Source: Vaginella massiliensis (lineage in GTDB: Bacteria; Bacteroidota; Bacteroidia; Flavobacteriales; Weeksellaceae). From it: 64,000 nt of DNA. Location: assembly GCF_900089075.1 (NCBI RefSeq), contig NZ_LT593747.1, forward strand, positions 447,238 through 511,237, in the 5' to 3' direction. The notes under the pieces were generated by a model. That model saw nothing but the letters and a program-made list of their open reading frames with translations. It made no database searches and was not told where the DNA came from. Positions 7,332 to 17,097 of the stretch are shown here, one piece after another (within the stretch, counting starts at the first letter, position 1; each line of letters opens with the position of its first letter). The position numbers and the translations under genes were made by a program.

Positions 7332-10300
7332 TATTCTGCAGTTTTAGGATCGATATATGTAACATTTTGATTCGAATCGAAATTATCGTTTTGTGGTCGA
7401 TCAAATTTTACTGGCGCTATTTTCTCTTGAATGGTTTGGAAAATCACGAATAAAACTGGAATTACAAAAACTCCTAAAATGGTACCGATCAATAATCCGA
7501 ACGCAGCACCTGTCCCAATCGAACGATTTCCTATAGACCCAACCCCAGAGGCAAATACCAGCGGCATCAGCCCTAGAATGAAAGCAAAAGATGTCATCAA
7601 AATTGGTCTTAAACGAGATTTTGCACCTTCTATTGCAGCTTGTACAATGCTCAATCCATGTCGTCTTCTTTGGATAGCAAACTCCACAATCAGAATGGCA
7701 TTTTTTGCCAACAATCCAACCAGCATGACTAGCGCAATTTGGAAATAGATGTTGTTTTCTAAGCCTGCAATCCATTGACTGAAGTAGGCTCCCATCACCC
7801 CGAAAGGTAACGAAAGCAACACGGCCAATGGCAACACATAACTCTCATACTGTCCGCTCAAAATAAAATAAACAAAGACAATACAAAGCATAAATATCAA
7901 TAAGGTTTGGTTACCTGCGTTGATTTCTTCACGAGTAAGCCCCGTAAAGTCGATGCTATAATTAGACGATAAATTTTCTGCAGCAACTTCTTGCACGGCT
8001 TTGATGGCATCACCACTAGAATATCCTGCATTTGGTGCACCTGATACGTTGGCCGATGTAAACAAATTGTAGCGATTGATCGATTGAGGACCATAGACCC
8101 GATCTAGTTGTACAAATTGTGAAATTGGAGCCATTTGTCCCGAACTAGTTTTTACAAAGATTTTGTTGAGACTCGAAGCATCGGCGCGATCTTGCGGTAA
8201 AGATTGAATCATCACTCGAAATTGTTTACCAAATTTGATGAAATCAGCCGCATAAATTCCTCCAACATATCCTTGCATTGTAGAGAGAATCTGACTCACC
8301 GAAACACCCGATTGTTTAGCTCTTTCTACATTGATGTTCATTTGGTATTGCGGGTAATTTGTATTCATCGATGATTGTGCATATTGAATTTCTGGACGTT
8401 GCATCAATGCTCCTAAATATGCTTTGGTGGTTTGATCTAAATCTTGTATAGATCCACCAGCACGATCTAAAACCTTAAGTTCGAATCCCGACGATATCCC
8501 ATATCCTGGAATAGGTGGCGGTTGGAAGAAAATCGCATTGATATCTGGAATTTGTGCTGCGATTCCAAACATTTTACCAATGATACTTTGTACAGCCAAA
8601 TCGTCACTTTTTCGGGAATTGAAATCTTTGAGTTTGATCATCGCAATACCGTAATTAGAACCTTGACCAGAGATCAAACTGAATCCCGATACAACGGTTA
8701 CGGTTTCAACTCCATCAACCTGCATAGCTTGTTTCTGAAAGATTTGTTGAACTTGCGTCACACGGTCTGAAGAAGCACCTGCAGGCAATTCGAAGTTACC
8801 CATGATAAACGATCGGTCTTCGTTCGGTACAAATCCAGACGGCATTGCCTTGTTGATAAAGAATATCGCTACAACCGCAGCAGCTAACAAACCAAACGAA
8901 ATCCATTTGTGTTGGAACAAAAAGTTGAATGATTTGGTATATCTACGGGTGATATTTTCGAATCCTTCGTTGAATTTATCAAATCCTTTTCGAACGATGT
9001 TTTTCTTCTCACCAGGTTTATTCGAATGTGGTTTAAGGAATAAGGCGCACAGAGCTGGACTCAAGGTCAATGCATTGACAGCCGAAATGATAATCGCTAC
9101 AATAAGCGTAATTCCGAATTGTTGATAGAATACTCCCGTAGGACCAGAAATAAAAGTTACTGGCACAAACACCGCAGCCATCACCAAGGTAATCGAGATG
9201 ATTGCTCCTGTAATTTCGTTCATGGCACTCAACGTAGCGGGCAGAGCCTCCAGGTGTGTTTCTTCCATTTTTGCGTGTACAGCTTCAACCACCACAATGG
9301 CGTCGTCTACCACAATACCAATGGCGAGTACCAATGCAAATAAGGTCAACAAATTCAACGAGTAACCAAATAAATTCAAAAAGAAGAATGTACCAATGAT
9401 CGATACTGGTACTGCAATAAGCGGAATAAGGGTAGAACGCCAATCTTGAAGGAAGATATAAACCACAATAAATACTAAAATAAAAGCTTCAATTAAAGTG
9501 CTTACAACTTTTGATATAGAAGCGTTTAAGAATTCGTTGGTATCAAAATTTATCGAGTAATGCATTCCGCTAGGAAGATCTTTTTCGATTTTAATCAATT
9601 CCAATTTTATATTATCGATGATCTCTTGAGCGTTAGAACCTGGAGTCTGATAGATCGCCATAGCAACCGAAGGATTCCCGTTCATCAGCGATTTTCCAGA
9701 ATAGTTCAATGAACCCAACTCTACTTTTGCCACATCTTTCAGACGCAAAACACTTCCATCGGACATAGATTTTATTACAATATTTTCGTATTGTTCTACC
9801 TCGTTATATTTTCCTGGATAGGTGATGATGTATTGGAAAGATTTCCCTTCATTTTCACCCAATTGTCCAGCAGCAGCTTCTAATGATTGTTCGTTGATTG
9901 CAGCAGTAATTTCTGAAGGGATCAATCCATAATTTGCCAATTTGTTGGGATCCAACCAAACACGCATCGAGTAGTTACGAGATCCAAAAGCAGAGGCATC
10001 ACCAACGCCGTTGATTCTTTTGATTTCTGGAATTACATTGATATTCAAGTAGTTTTGAATATACAATTGGTCGTACAATGGATTATCTGAATAAAAAGTC
10101 AAGAACATCAATGCTGATGTTTGTTGTTTTTGGGTCGTCACCCCAGATCTTGTAACCTCTGTAGGCAAAAGTGGAGTGGCACGCGAAACTCGATTTTGTA
10201 CGTTTACCGTGGCAATATCAGGATCGATATCTGATTTGAATATCACATTGATCGAAGCGGTACCGTTGTTGGTTGCAGTAGAAGTAATGTAATCCATTCC

Positions 10301-10519
10301 TTCTACACCATTGATTTGTTCTTCGAGCGGGATAATCACACTTTCCATTACGGTAGCAGCATTAGCACCTGTATAGCTGGCGCTAACTTGCACGGTTGGT
10401 GGTGCGATATCAGGATATTGTGTGACTGGCAAAGCCGTCAGTCCAAGAATTCCTAATATGACGATGATGATAGAAATAACCGTAGACATTACGGGTCTTT
10501 CAATAAATGTTTTTAACAT
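7331..10519 (-). CDS. RND multidrug efflux transporter (AcrB/HAE1 family)
   Basis: This 1062-residue inner-membrane proton/drug antiporter of the AcrB/MexB class exports hydrophobic drugs, dyes or detergents. It opens with FIERPVMSTVISIIIVILG (first membrane helix) and PVTQYPDIAPPTVQVSA, typical of HAE1. The paired Asp of the proton relay are in TM4 (AIGIVVDDAIVVVEAV, about residue 400). The second half repeats the plan (GLLAKNAILIVEFA in TM10, then MTSFAFILGLMPLVFASG). Length is normal. The adaptor gene ends 12 bases upstream. Substrate cannot be read from sequence. Confidence 0.96.
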   Translation of the reverse strand: MLKTFIERPVMSTVISIIIVILGILGLTALPVTQYPDIAPPTVQVSASYTGANAATVMESVIIPLEEQINGVEGMDYITSTATNNGTASINVIFKSDIDPDIATVNVQNRVSRATPLLPTEVTRSGVTTQKQQTSALMFLTFYSDNPLYDQLYIQNYLNINVIPEIKRINGVGDASAFGSRNYSMRVWLDPNKLANYGLIPSEITAAINEQSLEAAAGQLGENEGKSFQYIITYPGKYNEVEQYENIVIKSMSDGSVLRLKDVAKVELGSLNYSGKSLMNGNPSVAMAIYQTPGSNAQEIIDNIKLELIKIEKDLPSGMHYSINFDTNEFLNASISKVVSTLIEAFILVFIVVYIFLQDWRSTLIPLIAVPVSIIGTFFFLNLFGYSLNLLTLFALVLAIGIVVDDAIVVVEAVHAKMEETHLEALPATLSAMNEITGAIISITLVMAAVFVPVTFISGPTGVFYQQFGITLIVAIIISAVNALTLSPALCALFLKPHSNKPGEKKNIVRKGFDKFNEGFENITRRYTKSFNFLFQHKWISFGLLAAAVVAIFFINKAMPSGFVPNEDRSFIMGNFELPAGASSDRVTQVQQIFQKQAMQVDGVETVTVVSGFSLISGQGSNYGIAMIKLKDFNSRKSDDLAVQSIIGKMFGIAAQIPDINAIFFQPPPIPGYGISSGFELKVLDRAGGSIQDLDQTTKAYLGALMQRPEIQYAQSSMNTNYPQYQMNINVERAKQSGVSVSQILSTMQGYVGGIYAADFIKFGKQFRVMIQSLPQDRADASSLNKIFVKTSSGQMAPISQFVQLDRVYGPQSINRYNLFTSANVSGAPNAGYSSGDAIKAVQEVAAENLSSNYSIDFTGLTREEINAGNQTLLIFMLCIVFVYFILSGQYESYVLPLAVLLSLPFGVMGAYFSQWIAGLENNIYFQIALVMLVGLLAKNAILIVEFAIQRRRHGLSIVQAAIEGAKSRLRPILMTSFAFILGLMPLVFASGVGSIGNRSIGTGAAFGLLIGTILGVFVIPVLFVIFQTIQEKIAPVKFDRPQNDNFDSNQNVTYIDPKTAE

Positions 10520-10531
10520 ATTTTCAGTTTC

Positions 10532-11770
10532 TTAGAATAGTTTTTTTATTGAGTTTACAATCGAATCAAAGTTGGCAGGCACTGGTTTTACGGCCGTTTT
10601 GTCTTTTACCTTATCTACACTTTGTGCAACGATTTTTTCACCTTTTTTCAGTCCATCTTTTACGATTACCATATTATTAGCACGATCTTCAACTTCGATC
10701 ATGGTTTGTCTTGCTGTATCTTTTTCTACTTTGTAGATATAGACATAACCTTGTTGCTCAAATGTAGAACTTTCTGGTACCACAACAGCATCAACATAGG
10801 TTTTAGGAATGCGAATGGTTCCGGTATTGCCATTGCTCAAGATTTTATCTGCGTTGGAGAAAGTTACACGGAATTGTATGGTTCCTGTTGTAGGATCAAT
10901 TTGTCCTGTAACGGCTTGTATCCTTCCTTTTTCTGGATAGATATCGCCGTTTGCCAAAACCAATTCTACAGCTGGCATATTGTTGAGCTTTTCTTGAAGC
11001 GATTTTCCTTCTGTTTTGATGATGAAATTCAAATATTCTGCTTCATTCATCGAAAAATAAGCATATACTTTACTGGTGTTCGACACGTTGGTCAACGGAA
11101 CTTGATCTGTTGGTCCAACCAAACTCCCTTCTCTGAAGTTAATCGCTCCGACAACACCACTTATCGGACTTCTCACGACCGAATAATTGATGTTGGCATT
11201 CACTTCATTCAATCCGGCTTGTGCTTGCGATTGACCAGCTTGTGCTTGTGCTAATGCAGCTTGTGCTTGGTTGTGAGCGGCTTGCGCCTGTGCTAGACTA
11301 GCCTTAGCTGTTTCGAGTTGAACATTAGAAATGATGTTTTTTTCGACCAAGGGGATGAGCTTGTTCACTTCAACCTGAGCAGCCTGAACTCGAGCTGAAG
11401 CTGCATTTACATTAGCCTGAGCCGCTTTTACATTGGCAACAGATGAGGCGACTCCAGATTTTGCAGCATTGGCACTCTGCGTCAACACGTTGGTTTCTAG
11501 TTTGAAGAGCGGTTGACCAGCACTTACATATTGTCCTTCGTCTACGTATACATTGGTTACATAACCTTGTATTTTTGCACGTACCGCATTGTTGTTTATA
11601 CCTTCGATTGTTGCAGGAAATTCGCTAAAACTTTCAACAACTTTTGTCGGTACTTCTACCACTGGATAGGGCATTGGACCTTGTGCCTGCATGGCGTTTT
11701 GATCGTTTTTGTTACAAGAGCTTATGATCGAGGCTGTGATGCCCATCAAAAGATAATATCTTTTTTTCAT
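10532..11770 (-). CDS. RND efflux periplasmic adaptor (AcrA/MexA family lipoprotein)
   Basis: This 412-residue membrane-fusion protein links transporter and channel. A lipoprotein signal ends at SIISSC. The biotinyl-lipoyl half-motif AKIQGYVTNVYVDEGQYVSA is at about 65-84. A coiled hairpin (about 100-200) is extremely rich in Ala/Gln, with AQAQA-type repeats (NQAQAALAQAQAGQSQAQ). The second lipoyl half is VVRSPISGVVGAINFREGS, followed by beta-barrel and membrane-proximal domains. The hairpin repeat makes the DNA locally repetitive (about 11210-11300), which could allow length variation. Confidence 0.95.
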   Translation of the reverse strand: MKKRYYLLMGITASIISSCNKNDQNAMQAQGPMPYPVVEVPTKVVESFSEFPATIEGINNNAVRAKIQGYVTNVYVDEGQYVSAGQPLFKLETNVLTQSANAAKSGVASSVANVKAAQANVNAASARVQAAQVEVNKLIPLVEKNIISNVQLETAKASLAQAQAAHNQAQAALAQAQAGQSQAQAGLNEVNANINYSVVRSPISGVVGAINFREGSLVGPTDQVPLTNVSNTSKVYAYFSMNEAEYLNFIIKTEGKSLQEKLNNMPAVELVLANGDIYPEKGRIQAVTGQIDPTTGTIQFRVTFSNADKILSNGNTGTIRIPKTYVDAVVVPESSTFEQQGYVYIYKVEKDTARQTMIEVEDRANNMVIVKDGLKKGEKIVAQSVDKVKDKTAVKPVPANFDSIVNSIKKLF

Positions 11771-11781
11771 GGATTATTATA

Positions 11782-12255
11782 TTAGATTTTGTATTTATTC
11801 AATTGTTCTATTGTATCGTTTACCAAAATTCTTTGTTGGTGCATGTAATTTTTTATGATGGCAAGCGCCTCTTCATTTTTCAATTTGGTGATGCCTTTCC
11901 GCTGTTTATAAAGCTCAATTTTATCTAACGAAATGATTGTTTTTTCTACTTGTTCCAAAACTTCTCGCAAATGATTCGAAAAATAGTAGGGATTGGGTCT
12001 GAAATAGCGTTTTCTTTTGTCTTCTTTGTAGATAAAATCGACTTTATCTGTTTCGATCAAAAATTTCAAACTACACGATATCGAACTTTTACTCGCTCCG
12101 AAATGTTCTACCAATTCATCAAAAGAAACTCCATTTTCGTCTACATCGGTTATCATGTAAACAAAAATTCTTGCTGTAAGTGGTGGAAAATCATAGTTTT
12201 GAATAAAATTATCTTCAATTTCTGAAAGAAGCTTTTCGGCATCTATATTTGACAT
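11782..12255 (-). CDS. GbsR/MarR-family transcriptional regulator of the efflux operon
   Basis: This 157-residue winged-helix protein has FPPLTARIFVYMITDVDENG at the front, then recognition region VSFDELVEHFGASKSSISCS and wing VDFIYKEDKRKRYFRPN. A C-terminal helix (LREVLEQVEKTIISLDKIEL) is for dimerisation. It is the first gene of the efflux operon, 11 bases before the adaptor. I use ATG 12255, not the TTG at 12276, because that TTG forms part of the -7 box TAAATTTG. A dyad in its own promoter (12289-12306) suggests autoregulation and control of the pump. The ligand is unknown. Confidence 0.88.
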   Translation of the reverse strand: MSNIDAEKLLSEIEDNFIQNYDFPPLTARIFVYMITDVDENGVSFDELVEHFGASKSSISCSLKFLIETDKVDFIYKEDKRKRYFRPNPYYFSNHLREVLEQVEKTIISLDKIELYKQRKGITKLKNEEALAIIKNYMHQQRILVNDTIEQLNKYKI

Positions 12256-12273
12256 CAATGTAAAATTTTTCGA

Positions 12274-12304
12274 CAAATTTATATTATAGTTCGGTAACTA
12301 CCAA
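12274..12304 (-). promoter_or_regulatory. Promoter of the efflux operon
   Basis: On the reverse strand TTG (12304-12302), a 20-base spacer and TAAATTTG (12281-12274) match the flavobacterial TTG/TAnnTTTG promoter. The expected transcript start is near 12268, a short leader before ATG 12255. Confidence 0.7.
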
Positions 12305-12306
12305 AC
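12289..12306. promoter_or_regulatory. Putative operator dyad for the GbsR/MarR regulator
   Basis: GTTcGGTA-AC-TACCaAAC is an almost perfect 18-base dyad lying between the -33 and -7 elements of the operon promoter. A repressor bound here would block polymerase. Assignment to the adjacent regulator is inference from position. Confidence 0.5.
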
Positions 12307-12433
12307 CAACTTTTTGTTAGATTTTCGTTAAAAAATATTAAAACAACCAAACCAAATCATTAAATACACAATAAGGTTTTATGGCGTACATTAATGGCTA
12401 AATTTTTGCTATCTTCAAATAAAACATATTGCA

Positions 12434-13003
12434 ATGAAAAATTTATTATTTAGCCTATTTCTTTTGATGAGTTTTCAGGTTTTTGGGCAAACCATTACGT
12501 TAGACAAAGCTCATGCACGATTACAATTTTATGCTACACATCTCACCATTTCTAGCGTAGACGGTAAATTTACTGATTTTGATGTGCATGTAAAAGATTT
12601 TGATGCGACCGATTTATTAAAAGCTAAATTTCATGTTTTGGCAAACCTAAATTCTGTCGATACAGGCATAGAAGCTCGAGATACACATTTGAAATCTGCA
12701 GATTTTTTTGATGTGGCCAAAAACAAAAACCTAGAATTTACTTCTACAAAAGTCACTAAAATCAAAGGCAATGCTTATGCGCTATCAGGAAATCTCACAT
12801 TGAACAATATCACCAAACCTGTAAATCTGAAGCTTGTATACAACGGAAAAGTAAACAATAGCATGAATAAGAAAAACACTCACGGTTTTACGATCGAAGG
12901 GAAATTGAATCGCTTAGATTTTGGTATTGGTAACAATTTTCCAGAGGCTGTGGTGGGTAATCAAATCAATATTGTATCGAATTTAGAATTTGTAGAAAAT
13001 TAA
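12434..13003 (+). CDS. YceI-family periplasmic lipid-binding-like protein
   Basis: This 189-residue protein has a signal peptide (MKNLLFSLFLLMSFQVFG, then Q at 19) and a YceI lipocalin-like barrel. Visible family features are LDKAHARLQFYATHLTIS, VDGKFTDFD, IEARDTHLKSADFFDV and FEVGNQ-like C-terminal strands. YceI proteins bind polyisoprenoid-type lipids in the periplasm, with varied or unknown roles. It is followed 10 bases later by a second, signal-less YceI gene, forming a two-gene operon that ends at the terminator at 13543. Confidence 0.92.
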   Translation: MKNLLFSLFLLMSFQVFGQTITLDKAHARLQFYATHLTISSVDGKFTDFDVHVKDFDATDLLKAKFHVLANLNSVDTGIEARDTHLKSADFFDVAKNKNLEFTSTKVTKIKGNAYALSGNLTLNNITKPVNLKLVYNGKVNNSMNKKNTHGFTIEGKLNRLDFGIGNNFPEAVVGNQINIVSNLEFVEN

Positions 13004-13013
13004 ACTTTAGATT

Positions 13014-13517
13014 ATGTCAACAAAATGGACAATAGATAAAACAAAATCAACCGTATTTTTCACCATCGAATCAGCAGCTATCGGCGAAGTAAAGGGACAT
13101 TTTACCAATTTTCATGGAGATATCGTTGCCGAAGATCAACAATTTAATCGAGCTGATTTTACATTTGCGATAGAGGTAAATTCGCTCGTTACGGGGATAG
13201 AGGAGCGAGATCAGCACTTGTTGTCTGAGGATTTTTTCGATGTGAAAAATTTCCCACAAATCATTTTCATTTCAGAACGCGAAGGAATCGAGTCGAATGA
13301 ATTGATGGGGAAACTCGAAATAAAAGGCGTGAAAAAAGACACTACTTTTGTTACAAATTTAGAAGAATTGGACGATGCTCATAATTTGTTGAAGTTACAA
13401 TGCGAGGTCAATCGCAAAGAATTCGGGCTCACTTGGGAAAATCCCGACACGACCAATTCGATAGCCGAATCGGTTCTTCTTACTGCAGAATTGCACTGTA
13501 TAAAAAACTCCGATTAA
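13014..13517 (+). CDS. YceI-family protein, cytoplasmic form
   Basis: This 167-residue YceI barrel lacks a signal peptide. WTIDKTKSTVFFTIE is at the front, GEVKGHFTNFHGDI next, then GIEERDQHLLSEDFFDVKNF and GKLEIKGVKKDT. It is paralogous to the upstream gene, and the duplicated HL-SADFFDV/HLLSEDFFDV block is easily aligned. It is probably cotranscribed with that gene, and its lack of export suggests a different compartment. Function unknown beyond the fold. Confidence 0.9.
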   Translation: MSTKWTIDKTKSTVFFTIESAAIGEVKGHFTNFHGDIVAEDQQFNRADFTFAIEVNSLVTGIEERDQHLLSEDFFDVKNFPQIIFISEREGIESNELMGKLEIKGVKKDTTFVTNLEELDDAHNLLKLQCEVNRKEFGLTWENPDTTNSIAESVLLTAELHCIKNSD

Positions 13518-13542
13518 ACCTAAAATATCTAAATAAGATTGA

Positions 13543-13572
13543 AAACCGTTGATGCTTTCAGCGGTTTTTTTT
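13543..13572 (+). terminator. Terminator after the YceI pair
   Basis: Stem AAACCGTTGA / TCAGCGGTTT (one G-U), loop TGCTT, then eight T. Confidence 0.85.
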
Positions 13573-13603
13573 GTATAATATTGAGCGAGAATAATTAAAT
13601 TTG
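13571..13603 (+). promoter_or_regulatory. Promoter of tatA, nearly leaderless
   Basis: TTG at 13571-13573, a 22-base spacer and TAAATTTG at 13596-13603. The GTG start (13608) is only 4 bases further on; an in-frame ATG at 13620 is the alternative. Confidence 0.5.
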
Positions 13604-13607
13604 CCTT

Positions 13608-13895
13608 GTGAATACATTAATGATACTTCCGAATTTTATTAGTTTCCAAGAGATTGTGGTCATTCTTTTGGTTTCAGTCATCATTTTTGGCCCGAAAAAA
13701 ATTCCAGAAATTGCACGAGGGTTAGGACAGGCAGTACGCCAACTGAAAGACGCTACAGAGAATATAAAAGAAGAAATTATGCGTCCAGTTGAGGATTTAG
13801 ACCCAACAAAAGAAATTCGCGAAACCATAGAAGAAGCCAAAGAAGAAATAGACAGCACCGTAGACGATGCGCTTGGCGGCTCTATAAAACGATAA
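13608..13895 (+). CDS. tatA: Twin-arginine translocase subunit TatA/TatE family
   Basis: This 95-residue protein has one N-terminal membrane helix (ISFQEIVVILLVSVIIFGP) followed by the hallmark FGPKKIPEIARGLGQAVRQL amphipathic helix. The acidic tail is charged (ETIEEAKEEIDSTVDDAL). It forms the pore component for export of folded proteins. Start is GTG 13608 or ATG 13620; the promoter lies immediately upstream. The PAP2 gene begins 3 bases after its stop, so both are likely one transcript. TatC is not in this window. Confidence 0.92.
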   Translation: MNTLMILPNFISFQEIVVILLVSVIIFGPKKIPEIARGLGQAVRQLKDATENIKEEIMRPVEDLDPTKEIRETIEEAKEEIDSTVDDALGGSIKR

Positions 13896-13898
13896 TCG

Positions 13899-14474
13899 AT
13901 GCAAGAACTCATATCTCTCGATCACGAACTTTTCAAGTATCTCAACAATTTAGGGCAATCCAACTGGGATGCTTTTTGGTTAGTGGTGACCAATAAACTC
14001 ACGTGGATTCCTTTGTACATTGGTCTTATTGTGTACTTGTGCAGAGTTTACAAATGGCAACAAGTGCTGTATGTTTTGATTCTGACTGCATTATTAATTG
14101 TGGCGGCAGATCAATTGGCCAATGTTTTCAAAAATGGTTTCGAACGCTTTAGACCTTGTCATACACCATCGTTGCAAGGAAATTTCAGACCGGTTGACTG
14201 TGAGGGCAGAGGGCGGTACGGTTTTTACTCTGCACATGCGGCAAATCATATGGCGCTGGCGTTTTTCATCGGTTCGATTTTTAGAAATAAAATTAAAATA
14301 CTGTTGCCCATTTTGGTGATTTGGGCACTGTTGATCGGATATAGCCGAATATACGTTGGGGTACATTTTCCAGGAGATGTTTTGGTTGGATTCTTTATTG
14401 GATTGCTGCTTGGCGTAATTTTTTATAAAATCTATCTTTACTTTTTACCGAAAGTTATGAAGTCAACCAATTAA
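13899..14474 (+). CDS. PAP2-superfamily membrane phosphatase
   Basis: This 191-residue integral membrane phosphatase of the PAP2/undecaprenyl-diphosphatase type dephosphorylates lipid phosphates. The three active-site motifs are visible: KNGFERFRP (about 77-85), YSAHAANHMA (about 111-120, in place of PSGH) and SRIYVGVHFPGDV (about 148-160). About five membrane helices surround them. It is close behind tatA and convergent with ligA, whose stop is only 11 bases away. Substrate (undecaprenyl-PP or lipid A) cannot be told. Confidence 0.9.
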   Translation: MQELISLDHELFKYLNNLGQSNWDAFWLVVTNKLTWIPLYIGLIVYLCRVYKWQQVLYVLILTALLIVAADQLANVFKNGFERFRPCHTPSLQGNFRPVDCEGRGRYGFYSAHAANHMALAFFIGSIFRNKIKILLPILVIWALLIGYSRIYVGVHFPGDVLVGFFIGLLLGVIFYKIYLYFLPKVMKSTN

Positions 14475-14484
14475 AAATCAATGT

Positions 14485-16530
<2,046 letters not shown>

Positions 16531-16741
16531 TTAAATAATTTCCATTCAAAATAGAATTAGGAATATTAATTGCATAAGCATAAACAGGTCGAGGCTTGCA
16601 CAATTAAAATTGTTGAAGTAATTTTTGATTTTTGTCGAGCATTAGCCATAAATCAACATTTTTCTATTTATTTTTAAACTTATTTTATCTAATTTAGTTG
16701 ATTGAAAATTATTTGAAACTATACTGAATAAAACATATATT

Positions 16742-16978
16742 ATGAATAATTTATTAGACGTTATCGATACAAAATCGAAAGAATTTGAAAATACAGTATC
16801 TGTTGCAACCACTGGTGCTGCAGCGGGAATAGCAATTTCGAAAGCCATTGAGAAAAATCAGAAGGTTGGTGCAATTCTAGGAATCGGTTTAGGATTATTG
16901 GTTTATACATTGTTCAAACCGAATAAAAATGAAGAAGTTATCGTTTTAGACGATTTCGAAGAAGAGCTGGCTTGCTAG
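16742..16978 (+). CDS. Small hydrophobic-centred protein
   Basis: This 78-residue protein has an amphipathic N-terminus, an Ala/Gly-rich segment (TTGAAAGIAISKAI), a membrane-like GAILGIGLGLLVYTLF (about 43-58) and an acidic tail ending DDFEEELAC. The length and Gly pattern resemble small membrane proteins of unknown function. It stands alone between ligA (divergent) and the (p)ppGpp enzyme, with 119 bases to the latter. The 217 bases upstream of it are AT-rich and show nothing I can name. Confidence 0.6.
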   Translation: MNNLLDVIDTKSKEFENTVSVATTGAAAGIAISKAIEKNQKVGAILGIGLGLLVYTLFKPNKNEEVIVLDDFEEELAC

Positions 16979-17097
16979 TATATTGTAAGTTTTCAATTGG
17001 GTAATTTTCTCACGATCATCGTGCAGTATTGCCCAATTCTTTTCAGCCAACCAAAATAGAACGTATATTTAGTTATCTTAACATTTAACAGAACGCT

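Noticed and set aside
7401-9343. Overlapping reading frames inside the RND transporter and adaptor
   Set aside because: They are out-of-frame reflections of strongly conserved coding sequence, with no starts or signals of their own.
11210-11310. Tandem short repeat in DNA
   Set aside because: It encodes the Ala/Gln-rich coiled hairpin of the efflux adaptor. The repetition is explained by the protein and there is no sign of a separate repeat element.
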